64,000 nucleotides of DNA from Symsagittifera roscoffensis (Eukaryota; Xenacoelomorpha; Acoela; Convolutidae), in assembly GCF_963678635.1 (NCBI RefSeq), contig NC_087068.1, forward strand, positions 17,735,872-17,799,871. Reading direction: 5' to 3'. Position numbers and translations under genes: made by a program. This document shows positions 12,746 to 23,752 of this stretch, piece after piece. The notes below the pieces were generated by a model. That model did no database searches and was not told the DNA's origin. It saw only the letters and a program-made list of their open reading frames with translations. Positions within the stretch are counted from its first letter, which is position 1. The number at the start of each line of letters is the position of its first letter.

Positions 12746-13684
12746 TGTAAAAATCGCTTTTCAGAGACTTCCAAAATATTCACCCGATACCCTTCCGGAT
12801 ACGTTCTCCGATGCTATTATGCTGTTTGAACTGACTAGGAAGGGTGTATTTTCTAGACCCTTCCGGATTGAAGCTAAGCCTCTTATTTGACAATTCACCT
12901 GAACTGTAAAGGGTCTTATCACTAGCCTAGTTTCGACTCGACTATGCTTTTCTGGTTGCCTTAGCCTTCCTTTTTTGTCAAGTGTCCTTTTAGTCTGACT
13001 ACTGATAATAATAAGACAACACAATAAACTCCAAAAGTTTCACTTAAATAGTGACCACGAATCCTTGTATGTTATCACAGTACAGCGCGGATACATTTTA
13101 TTCACAATAATCGATAAAAGATATGAAGCTAGCACAGTCTGATGATATCATTATTTTTAAAAGATAGTGTTCTCACAACCCAATCAAGCACAAAAATTGT
13201 TGAATTAAAACCAAAATGAAGAAAAATAAGAATAATTTCAATGAAAAACGTCCGTGTTTTGTACTTTAGTCATTCGCTATGTGATTGTTGAATTTGTTTC
13301 TAAAGAAAGATTTTTCCCTGTTCGGTGCTGCACCAAACAGACAAAACTTGAAGGCAGTAATTTTCTCAAATGGGCATCTATTGCACCCACCGAGTCTTGT
13401 GTTACCTATCTGCCTTCGGATTGCCCGAGCTAGACCTACTAAAATCCTCAGGACAATCACTTTCCCAAAAACAATTTGTATTTCAATCCACACAAATCAG
13501 TTACGAACTCTTTTTCAATTAAGACTTAGTTTCGCAAATATCCGAGTTTAGACCTAATTTGTTTGGTCTGATCTTTTATTAAAAGGCAAAGTATCAGTGC
13601 AGTCACTGGTTCCTAGCCTGTTTCTTAATAACCTAATACCGCTCACTATTATCTTTTCTTCTGTCTACTTACATCTTAACAAAA

Positions 13685-14085
13685 AAAAACCCCTCCGGAT
13701 TGGCAGTAACTGTACCCCTCCAGATTGGCAACAACACGACCCCTCCGGATTGGCAAAAAAGTACCCCTCTGGTTTGGCAAAAACAGTACCCCTCTGGATT
13801 GGCAAAAATAGTGCACCTACGGATTGGCAAAAACAGTACCCCTCCGAATTGGCAAAAATAGTACCCCTCCGTACTGGCAAAATTGGGACCCCTTCGGATT
13901 GGCAAAATTGGGACCCTTCCGGATTGGCAAAATTGGGACCCCTCCGGATTGGCAAAATCGGAACCCCTCCGGACTGGCAAAGTTGGGACCCTTTCGATTG
14001 GCAAAAATGGGACCCCTCCGGATTGGCAAAATTGGGACCCCATCGTATTGGAAAAATTGGGACCCCTCCGGATTCGTACCCCTCC
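13685..14085 (-). repeat. 25-bp minisatellite array 3
   Basis: About sixteen units, the most degenerate of the five arrays, again with GTA-type units on the left and TTGGGA-type units on the right. Confidence 0.9.
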
Positions 14086-15044
14086 GCGTTTGTAAAAATA
14101 GCTTTTCAGAGACTTTCAAATTTTTCACCCGATACCCTTCCGGATACGTTCTCCGATGCTATTATGCTGTTTGAACTAACTAGGAAGGGTGTGATTTCTT
14201 TCCCTAGACCCTTCCGGATTGAAGCTAAGCCTCTTATTTGACAATTCACCTTAACTGTGAAGGGTCTTATCACTAGCCTAGTTTCGACTCGACTATGTTT
14301 TTCTGGTTGCCTTAGCCTTCCTTTTTCGTCAAGTGTCCTTTTATTCTGACTACTGATAATAATTACACAACACAATAAACTCCAAAACTTTCACTTAAAT
14401 AGTGGCCATGAATCCTTGTACGTTATCACAGTACAGCGTGTATACATTTTATTCACAATAATCGATTATTAGTTGTAAGATATGAAACTAGCACAGTCTG
14501 ATGATATCAATATTTTTAAAAGATAATGTTCTCACTACCCAATCAAGCACAAATATTGTTGAATTAAAACCAAAATGAAGAAAAATAAGAATATTTTCAA
14601 TGAAAAACATTTGTGTTTTGTACTTTAGTCAGTCGCAATGTGATAGTCGAACTTGTTTCTAAAGAAAGAACTTTCCCTGTTCGGTGCTGCACCAAACAGA
14701 CAAAACATGAAGGCAGTAAGTTTCTCAAATGGGCGTCTATTGCACCCACCGAGTCTTGTGTTACCTATCTGCCTTCGGATTGCCCGAGCTAGACCTACTA
14801 AAATCCTCAGGACAATCACTTTCCCAAAAACAATTTTGATTTCAATCCACACAAATCATTTACAAACTCTTTTTCAATTACGACTTAGTGTCGCAAATAT
14901 CCGAGTTTAGACCTAATTTGTTTTGGTCTGATCTTTTATTAAAAGGCAAAGTATCAGTGCAGTCACTGGTTCCTAGCCTGTTTCTTAATAACCTAATATC
15001 CCTCACTATTATCAATTCTTCTGTCTACTTAAATCTTAACAAAA

Positions 15045-15465
15045 AAGTACCCCTCCGGATTGGCAGATACAGTACCCCTCGGATTGGCAACATCAAGACC
15101 CCTCCGGATTGGCAAAAATAGTACCCCTCCGGATTGGCAAAAACAGTACCCCTCCGGATTGGCAAAAATAGTACCCCTCCGGATTGGCAAAAACAGTACC
15201 CCTCCGGATTGGCAAAAATAGTACCCCTCCGGATTGGCAAAAACAGTACCCCTCCGGATTGGCAAAAATAGTACCCCTCCGGTTTGGCCAAATTGGACCC
15301 CTCCGGATTGGCAAAATTGGGACCCCTCCGGATTGGCAAAATTGGGACCCCTCCGGATTGGCAAAATTGGGACCCCTCCGGATTGGCAAAATTTGGACCC
15401 CTCCGGATTGGCACAATTGGGACACCTCCGGACTGGCAAAATTGGGATCCTTCCGATTGGCGAGA
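15045..15465 (-). repeat. 25-bp minisatellite array 4
   Basis: About seventeen units, very uniform and nearly the same as array 1 in its first units. This points to recent copying between macro-units. Confidence 0.95.
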
Positions 15466-15529
15466 TGTCTCTTAATAACCTAATACCCCTCACTATTATG
15501 TTTTCTTCTGTCTACTTACATCTTAACAA

Positions 15530-16198
15530 AAAGTACCCCTCCGGAAACAGTACCCCTCCAGATTGGCAGAAACAGTATTGGCAGAAACAGTACCCCTCCA
15601 GATTGGCAAAAACACGACCCCTCCGGATTGGCAAAAAAAGTACCCCTCCGGATTGGCAAAAACAGTACCCCTCCGGATTGGCAAAAAAAATACACCTACG
15701 GATTGGCAAAAACTGTACCCCTCCGGATTGGCAAAAATAGTACCCCTCCGGATTGGCAAAATTGGGACCCCTCCGGATTGGCAAAATTTGGACCCCTCAT
15801 GATTGGCAAAATTGGGACCCCTCCGGATTGATTGGCAAAATTGGGACCCTTCCGGATTGGCAAAATTGGGACCCCTCCGGATTGGCAAAGTTGGAACCCC
15901 TCCGGACTGGCAAAATTGGGACCCTTTCGATTGGCAAAAATTGGACCCCTCCGGATTGGCAAAATTGGGACCCCTCCGGATTGGCAAAATTGGGAACCCT
16001 CCGGATTGGCAAAATTGGGACCCCTCCGGATTGGCAAAACTTGGACCCCTCATGATTGGCAAAACTGGGACCCCTCCGGATTGATTGGCAAAATTGGGAC
16101 CCTTCGGGATTGGCAAAATTGGGACCCTCCGGATTGGCAAAATTGGAACCCCTCCGGACTGGCAAAATTGGGACCCCTCCTGATTGGTACCCCTCCGC
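15530..16198 (-). repeat. 25-bp minisatellite array 5
   Basis: About twenty-six units, the longest array, with some units shortened or carrying an extra GATT. It ends in the same leader segment as the other macro-units. Confidence 0.95.
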
Positions 16199-16264
16199 GT
16201 TTGTAAAAATAGCTTTTCAGAGACTTCCAAAATGTTCACCCGATACCCTTCCGGATACGTTCTC

Positions 16265-18369
16265 CGTTTCGGATTTCATTGAAAAAATTTATGAATAGAT
16301 TTAAATTCATTAATTCTTTTAAAATTTATATCTTTATTGGCATGATAAGGGCAGTCTTTCACACTATATCTCTTCAAATTTTGTGTCTCTTCATAGTCGG
16401 TCCTCGTCGGCAAAGCGTAACCAAGTTTCTTTCTACGCTGGGTTGAAACCGTGGTGTCCAGTGTGTTCAATAACACACTGACACACAGTCCGTTTTGAGA
16501 TACCGAGAAGCTCCGGCCTAAAATCACTGAACTTTGAATGTTTGGGTTCGGTACCAAACAAACCTGTTTACTATCACTTAACGAATTTAATTTTCTCATT
16601 CTAAAAACTGCTACCACAGCCTGTCCCGGCTGTAGTTTTACCTTTCTATCTAAAAAGATTGGTACCTTGTTTTCATCTGTTATTATTCTAATAGTTGGTT
16701 TCTTAACATACTTCCGGTCCGGGTTTCTAATCCGTATTAGACCGTTGTTGAAGTCAATCATCACGTCAAAATTCCTGACAAAATCTCTGCCCAAGATGAA
16801 CTGGTCGGAGTCATCCAAGTTCTCTACCACTAGGAAGCTCATTCAAAGATCCCGTCTTCCCATGTGGAGGACCGTTATTGATGTCCTTCAGGCTACGTAA
16901 ATCGCTCCTCCATTGGCTGCCGCTAGTCGGAGATTCGTCGGAATTAGGTCTTCCCTCTTGAAGCCCATTCTTTCCCAAGTTTTTATCGGCATCACGCTCA
17001 CTACCGCTCCTGTGTCCAGAAGCCCTGTGACTCCGATTTTCTTCCCGTTGGTGTCGAGCAGATGTGCAGTCCGATCTGCTTCGTATTCAATGTGAACCGC
17101 GTCTTGCTCGATCATGGTGTCATGACCTATCCTACGCCTTTTAAGATTTCTGATTACATGGTGTCCCGCTACCGAGATTATCGATTGTATTTTACTTCCC
17201 TGTGGCACCATACCGAACGTCTTCCCGGTGATCACATTTAGTTTCATGCTCAAAATGCTTGGTGCTTTCGTTTCTTCGACTTCTGATGCCACGAAGGCGT
17301 TCAGCCTTTCCTGAATTTTCTCATTCTCCAATTCGAGCTTCACCTTTTGTTCGATCTCCTTCGTTACCAATTCCTGCTGGACACTGTTTAGAGCATCCCT
17401 CGCGGCTGCCCTATAGTCGATCTTGAAGTCATCCATTGCAGTCAATGGTTCCGGTTCACGTATCTCTTCCGCTACCGCCTGCATCTTCTTTGTTGCCAGC
17501 TCTTGCGGTTTCTCTTTTCTGCGTGCCTCCCTTTCACTCAACAGGCGAGCCCTTTCACACCCGATAAAGCTTCCTCATGCCTTGGATGCTTGATGTCTGC
17601 CACATCATCCCAGAATTGTCGACAGTCCGATTTAATATGACCTTCCAGGTTACAAAAGAATCACCTTGGGCCGAATTTTGCAAATTTTCCTCTCATGAAA
17701 TCTTCATGATCGACCTCTGACGCATCTTCATCCTCGAGGCTAAAGCCTATTGCTTTCATGCCCTGTTTGTAAGTTAGGCATGCTGTCTGAGTTTGCCTCT
17801 CCATCATCGCATCTATCTTCGTGTCAAGAGTCCCAAGAATCTGCTCTTGTTGAATTCTCAACTTCTCCATGTCGTCTCTCAACCGTAACTATCTTTGCTC
17901 AGCCTCCCTAGTCAATCGCGAAAAGTTCTTCGCTTAGTGTTCATCCGTTCTCTCCTTCAAGCGTTTTTCGCTTCTACTAGCTTCTTGTCTGTTGCGGTTG
18001 ATCTCTTCCCGCAGACTCTCTCTCGACGTGGACTGCCCTTTCCAGTTCACTCATTCTCATGGAATTCTGTTTGTTCTGTTCTCCTATACTGCCCACTATG
18101 CTGGTCAAGGCTTCTTCAATTGATGCTTCGTTTTCCACTAATGGCGTCACAAAGGGCGGTGTCACCCTGTCGATCCCAGGTAGCTTGGTGCTGGTCGAGA
18201 TTCGGACTTTGATTCTCTGCCTCGACCTCTTCTCACTATCCACCTCTGGATCCGCCGGTGAGTTGTTTAGCCTTGTGTTCCTACTCTCCTCAGTTCGCAC
18301 TTCCGAATTCGTCATATTCACAAAGTCTCCTGAATGGCCTGATCCGTTTGTGGTCTTGCTTATTGTCCC
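16265..18369 (-). mobile_element. Second, shorter copy of the A1 gag-protease stretch
   Basis: 16,265-17,786 repeats 6,273-7,794 at a constant offset of 9,992 bp with only a handful of base differences. The remainder to 18,369 resembles the gag coiled-coil part of A1 up to about 9,474. Its left edge joins leader sequence and its right edge joins plus-strand A2. It is a duplicated fossil fragment that arose by rearrangement, not a separate insertion with its own LTR. Confidence 0.85.
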
Positions 18370-19544
18370 AGCGTGGAAAGAAGCTTGGTTACGCTTTGCC
18401 GATGAGGACCGACTATGAGGAGACACAAAACTTGAAGAAACATAGTGTGAAAGACTGTCCATATCATGCCAATAAAGATAAAATTTTAAAGAGGATTAAT
18501 GAATTAAAATTTATTCATAAATTGTTTTCAATGAAATCCGAAACGGATAACTGCTTATCGAGCTGCTCGAATTTTCCGGAACGCCCCTCGTCATATGAAC
18601 TAGAGTCTGACAAACCGGTTTTGCCAGAGATAGAACATTTGAAAGGGAAAATCGGCGAGGGAGATTTCGAGTTACTAAGGGAGGTTTTAAATCGGAACGC
18701 GGATGTATTTTCAAGACATGAAGAAGCCTTGTCAGGAGTGAAAGCCAGCAAGGCTCGACTTTTGAGTGAAGCGGAGGCACGCAGAAAGGATAAACCTCAA
18801 GAGCTGGCGGCAAAGAAAATGCAAGCGGTAACAGGGGAGACACGTGAGCCGGAACCGGCAACTGCGGCTGAGGACTTCAAAATCGATTATAAGGCAGCCG
18901 CAAGGGATGCTCTAAATAGAGTACAACAGGAATTGGTGACGTGAGAGATCGAACAAAAAGTGAAACTTGAACTGGAAAATGAAAAGCTTCAGGAGCAATT
19001 GAACACCTTCGAAGCAACGGAGTTCGAAGAGACGAAAACACCAAGCAGTTTAGACATGAAACTTAAAGTGATCTCCGGTAAGAGGTTCGGCATGGTGCCG
19101 CAGGGAAGCAAGATACAGTCGATAATCTCAGTGGCTGGACATCAGGTAATCAGAAATCTGAGTGAACCATCCGAGTTCACTTTGATGCATTTGGACACAT
19201 ATGCAGATTATCTGAGACAGGTGGAGCCACGCACCGAGTCGAGAGCTGTGCGAGCACTACTAACGACGGGTGGCCCTCGCATGAAGAAACTTCATGGACG
19301 CTACCTGGAAGTCTATGGGCCGTATCAAATAATGCTGAACGTGGATGGAATCAGTATCTACACCAGGACTTATGTAACAACAGATGATGACCAAATGGGG
19401 CAGATCTATTTGGGAGAAGAGGAACTCAAGGTCCGCAGGATAGGCCATGACGCCATGGTGGAACAAGACGCAGTACACATTGGATATGAAGCAGATGTGA
19501 CAGCACATCTGCTCGAATTTTCCGGAACGCCCCTCGTCATATGA
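18370..19544 (+). pseudogene. A2 shuffled protease and RT N-terminal segments
   Basis: Pieces homologous to the post-protease region, the RT N-terminus, the gag/protease junction and the protease N-flank occur here in an order unlike any intact gypsy pol. The sequence around GAATTTTCCGGAACGCCC is present twice (near 18,570 and 19,516), which points to repeat-mediated rearrangement. Part of the fossil A2. Confidence 0.7.
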
Positions 19545-19566
19545 ACTAGATTCTGACAAACCGGTT

Positions 19567-21995
19567 TTGCCAGAAATAGAACATTTAAAAGGGAAAATAG
19601 GTGAGGGAGATTTTGAAAAATTGCGGGACGTTTTATATCGGAACGCAGATGTATTTTCGAAACATAAAGCGGACATCGGTTGCTGTAACTTCGTAGAACA
19701 CGAAATTGAGCTGGAAGTAGGTGCCGTTCCGCACAGAGAGGGCGCGAGACGAATGACACCACACAGATCGGAAGCGTGCAGGGCGGAAATAGAAATGTTG
19801 CTTGAATACGACATGATAGAACCCTCGAAATCGCCATGGGCTTGCGGGGTAGTAATGGCGAAAAAGAAAGGGGGCAGCTTAGATTTTGTTGCGACTTTCG
19901 TTACTTGAACGCGGTAACGATAAAAGATGCGTACCCGATACCGCGAATAGACGAGAGCCTCTCTAAGCTTGGTGATGCAAAGTTCTTCACCACATTGGAC
20001 TTGGGTTCTGCCTTCTGGCAGGTTCCTTTGCGGAAGAATGATAGAGAGAAAACCGGATTCGCGTGCGAATTAGGGTTGTACCAGTGGAAGAGGATGCCCT
20101 TTGGCTTGTGCAATGCAGCGGCCACTTTTCAAAGACTGATGGCTCAGGCTTTGACCAGAGTGACCAAGAAGTACGGGAATCTTGTGATGTGTTACGTGGA
20201 TTACGTAGTCATAGCAACACCAACCCTGGAAGACCATATTGATCGGCTCGATGAGGTCTTTGGATGCATGAAAAGAGCAGGCTTGAAGTGCAAACCATCC
20301 AAATGTGAATTCCTTAGAAATTCATTCAAATACCTGGGAAGAATGGTGGACAGGCATGGTGTGAGGCCGGACCCAGAAGCAGTAGAAGCAGTGTTGACAT
20401 GGAAGGCTCCCAGAACGGACACACAGCTCCTGAGCTTCCTAGGGTTTGCCAACTACTGCCTTGAGTTCATAAAAAGATATGCTTACAAGGTGTATCCGAT
20501 GCAGAAGCTGATGCGCAACAAAGGGAAAAAGTTCGAATGGAACGATGAAGCACAAGTTGCCTTCGAGAACATAAAACGGGAACTGTGCGAAGCGCCAGTG
20601 CTAGGCATGCCTACAGAAAAGGGCATGTATGTTCTCGACACAGACGCATCGGTAGTAGCCATCTCAGGAATATTGCATCAGGAGCAAGAATGGAATGGAA
20701 GAACGGTTCTCCGTCCCATTGCATACGGCAGCAAGGTCTTGAGTGACACTGAGATGAAATATGGTGCACCAAAAGCAGAAATGTTTGCAGTAGTCACATT
20801 TGTGGAAAAATACCGCGCATACTTGGGGAGCGCTCCCTTTAAGTTACATGTAGACAACAGAGCGTTATCTTGGTTGAAGACCTACTCGATGGATCAGAGT
20901 TATATTGGTAGATGGATAGTAAAATTGGATGGCTACCACATGATAATCGAGCACAGGATGCGTGATAAACACCAGAATGCTGACAGCCTCAGCAAGAAAA
21001 CTGAGTTCTATGAAAGATTGGAACAGAAGCAAGCCAATCAGGCAGAAATAAAGGAAGGATTTTCGTTTCTGGACAAAGAAACTTATGAAGCGCTTCCCTT
21101 AACGAGATGGTTGGACAAGTCTGGACATCCAATTCCAGGACTCCCTGAGTTACCTGTAGAGAAGGCAGCCGAGATAAAGATCCTATCAAAGGAGGACCCG
21201 GTCCCCTTGGATCTGTTGCTACGCTCAAACCTGGTCCAGCAAGAACTCTCTCGCATGAACATAAACAGCCTCTCATTATTGGATAAAACGGTGCAGGTCA
21301 CACCGCAAGTGATGCGGATGTTGGGTGGATTGTTAGAAAGAGAAGTGACCAGAGATGACCCCGAATGGACAGCAGCAGTGGCATCACTAACAGTCAGGGA
21401 GAAAGTCAAGATCATGCCGTCCAGACGACAACACGAAGAGAACGAGAGGGATTGTAGGACAATAGTTCAACAACTAGTAACCTCAATACCACACGAGGTC
21501 TTAACCAGTACCTCTTACGGACGGAAAGAACAGGGGAGCAATACGCAAAGGAAAACCGTTACCTTTATGGACCAGGATAAAGAAGGTGAAAAAGTAGAAC
21601 GAAACCTGGTGCAAGCTTGTTTGTCCGGGGAGACGAACGATGAGAAGAGCCAGCGAGTACAAGGTCAACACCCGGGACAAGGAAATTCGTCCGGGGAGTA
21701 TGAGATGGATGAAGAAGTTCATGATGAAAAACAGGACCTGGGGAACAAAGTTTTGTCCGGGGAGTTCAGATGGATGCGAAGAAGACACAGATATGATCTG
21801 GAGGAGGGCGCACACTCCATCACAACGTTCTCAACAGAGAACGACTCCCGACACTCAGGAATTGACACCTACTCAGACGGGAACTCGAGCTCGGGATCAG
21901 AAGAGTCCGAACTAGCGATCCACACACTACTTGTGGAAACTCGTGCAAGGGATCTGGATAGGGAGACAACGCAGCGGATGATTTGGAAACAATAG
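19567..21995 (+). CDS. A2 pol segment: RT, RNase H and linker
   Basis: The largest open stretch (19,836-21,995, 719 residues) shows Ty3/gypsy RT blocks (DAYPIPRIDESLSKLG, LDLGSAFWQVPL, MPFGLCNAAATFQ), RNase H (VLDTDASVVAISGILHQE, HVDNRALSWL, DKHQNADSLSK) and a linker with three LSGE-type repeats. RT copies element RNA to cDNA and RNase H removes the template. The preceding 19,567-19,908 encodes the RT N-terminal region (DIGCCNFVEHEIELE, SKSPWACGVVMAKKK). No ATG context decides a start, since this is the middle of a polyprotein. Part of a broken element. Confidence 0.85.
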
Positions 21996-22037
21996 CGGTA
22001 TCGAAACGTTCGAGAAGTATGTTGCCACAAAAAGAGG

Positions 22038-22395
22038 TTGTCTGATCCGCAGCCGTTCAAGCAAGAAACACAGGTGTTGGCAAGGATTTGGTGCGTTAAG
22101 ATGAAAGAAGACTCACACCAGCCCAATGAGCTGAATAGTCAGATGAGGGTCACTAAGACGTACTTGAAGGCGAGATACAGACTCTCGGATCTTCTAAGGA
22201 CGCAGAGAAATGACCGCATGACAAGCAACCTGAAAAGGTGGATCTAGAATGGTTTTCCGGATAAAGGAGAGCTCGAGGAGGACAGTTACCGTATCCTGAG
22301 ACAGTATTTTATGCAGAAAGAGGGAAATTTATACTTGAACAAGGACGGGATCGTGGCTTTCAAGAGAAGAGATCAGGACAAAGTCCTATACAAGT
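22038..22395 (+). pseudogene. A2 pol linker before integrase
   Basis: This short stretch encodes KMKEDSHQPNELNSQMRVTKTYLK and RTQRNDRMTSNLKRWI. Both are conserved in A1 (around 3,500-3,700) and element C (46,980-47,130). It links the RNase H side of pol to the integrase N-terminus. No domain is recognised. Confidence 0.6.
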
Positions 22396-23145
22396 ATGCC
22401 GCAACTCTATCAGACAGAACTCTTGTTCAGGTCGCATGATCAGATGGGCCATCAGGGGATCGACAAAGTGTATCAGAGGATCTTGAAGCGCTTTGAGTGG
22501 TCTGGAATGAAAAAGGCATGCGAGCATTGGGTAACAGCATGTATGTCATGCCAACAGGTCAAGGATCCAAGGAAATTGCGATTTCCCTTGCAATCGATCG
22601 AGTCGTCTGAATTTAACGAGGTAGTGCAGATAGATCATCAAAAGATATGCATGACAAACAGTGGTTATAATCAGGTATTGGTCATGATAGATCATTTCAC
22701 GAAGTATGCAGAGGCCGTGCCCTGCATAACTGCCTCGGCGGAAGAGACATGCGACCACCTGATCAATACGTGGATAGCGAGACATGGTTGTCCGATGACG
22801 TTTCAATCGGATAATGGAACAGCTTTCGTAGGAGAGCTTACGAAAGAGCTTATGAGACGCTCACAGGTTGCTCAGGCTCACTCCACGACATACCACCCCC
22901 AGACGAATGGCTTAGTGGAAAGACAGAATAGGACGTTAGTGTCGATGCTGAGAGTATATTGTTCCAGGTACATGACCAATTGGGACAGATACCTTCCACA
23001 GGTGATGGAAGCGTCCAATGGCACGCAACACTCCACCACTGGGGTTAGTCCACACATGATGCTAACTGGACACGAGAAGTTTTTACCCTTAATCTTTTTC
23101 TACCCAGAGTATGAGGGAAAAAAACGTCTCCACAGGTCTACGTGA
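22396..23145 (+). CDS. A2 integrase zinc-binding and DDE core
   Basis: The 249-residue open stretch has the His/Cys zinc-binding region (SHDQMGHQG, ACMSCQQVKD). It also has the catalytic core with its three acidic positions in EVVQIDHQKICM, TFQSDNGTAFVGE and HPQTNGLVERQNRT, as in Ty3/gypsy and retroviral integrases. It joins cDNA to the target. The C-terminal module follows at 23,142-23,752. Confidence 0.9.
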   Translation: MPQLYQTELLFRSHDQMGHQGIDKVYQRILKRFEWSGMKKACEHWVTACMSCQQVKDPRKLRFPLQSIESSEFNEVVQIDHQKICMTNSGYNQVLVMIDHFTKYAEAVPCITASAEETCDHLINTWIARHGCPMTFQSDNGTAFVGELTKELMRRSQVAQAHSTTYHPQTNGLVERQNRTLVSMLRVYCSRYMTNWDRYLPQVMEASNGTQHSTTGVSPHMMLTGHEKFLPLIFFYPEYEGKKRLHRST

Positions 23146-23752
23146 GGAATGTGATCCGACGTCAACAGGAGTTGAACGATTTGTGTAGACGAAATACTCA
23201 GCACGCACAGGCAAGGCAGAGGAAAAAATTCGACAAGAAAGCAGCTGGTGCGAAAGCTTACTCGGTGGGGACTACGTATGGGTATTTCAGAACGTTATAC
23301 CACCGAAAGGAACGAAAAAGCTCCTAAAAAAATGGAGGGGACCCTTCATGATTACGGAAGTGCACCAGGAGGAACGCTTTTATAGACTGAGTACTGGCCG
23401 AGCCGCTCACTACGAGAACATTAAGCCACACAATCCATCGACAGAAGACTGGTGTATACCCGCAGACATGGAAGAAGGGGATTATCTAATGATGGATCCG
23501 GCTAGTGAGGTCAACGAGAAGGGCACGAGGGAGAAGAATGATGGAAACCAATTCGTGGAAGAAGGAACGAATACACCGCTGGACCTGGATCCAAACGAGG
23601 TGATCGAAGCGGACGATGAAACTTTACCCTACGCAGAAGAGGACTGGCAAGACCCTGAACAAGGGGAGGTTCCTAAGAACTTGCAACCGGATCTTTCGTT
23701 CACGATACAGACTCGTCAGGGAAATATAACCCTTACGGTGACGACTTTGTAG
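23142..23752 (+). pseudogene. A2 integrase C-terminal region and acidic tail
   Basis: A basic helix (RRNTQHAQARQRKKFDKKAAG) is followed by the GPF-type module (MITEVHQEERFYRLSTG) and an acidic stretch. This matches A1 1,557-2,678. The GPY/F module is characteristic of Ty3/gypsy integrases and lies where target-site tethering domains usually sit. Confidence 0.75.

Larger units (their letters stand above)
1..16264 (-). mobile_element. Ty3/gypsy-type LTR retroelement, family A copy A1 (right-to-left; 3' end outside window)
   Basis: On the minus strand the parts run gag, protease, reverse transcriptase, RNase H, integrase, macro domain, spacer and accessory genes from about 10,138 down to the left edge. 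The leader upstream of gag occupies 10,139-16,264. The assignment rests on a retroviral-type protease motif (LLDTGA), RT and RNase H blocks, an integrase with zinc-binding and DDE regions, and a GPF-type integrase C-terminus. All match copy A2 at roughly 90 percent of residues by eye. No LTR of A1 is visible in the window. It is broken, with well over ten breaks, and is treated as a fossil. Confidence 0.9.
10139..16264 (-). repeat. A1 leader: tandem macro-units of about 0.6-1.35 kb
   Basis: A landmark sequence (CACAATAAACTC followed by AAAAGTTT) recurs at about 10,230, 10,850, 11,877, 13,020 and 14,370. It marks five units of unequal length plus a partial sixth ending at 16,264. Most units hold a 25-bp minisatellite block, a segment matching 62,440-62,600 of A3, and a 21-bp imperfect palindrome (10,487, 13,319 and 14,678). 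A3 carries a single unit in its leader, so the array is an amplification within A1. Nothing here looks protein-coding. Confidence 0.85.

Noticed and set aside
11262-16198. CRISPR-like array
   Set aside because: Units are contiguous with no unique spacers, and the context is a eukaryotic retroelement leader.
11245-16239. Long open frames on both strands with repeated PLRIGK / GTPPDWQN / FANPEGSQFCQSGG peptides
   Set aside because: They arise because the 25-bp unit has no stop in any frame; the period is not a multiple of three and the frames simply cycle. No start context or independent conservation.
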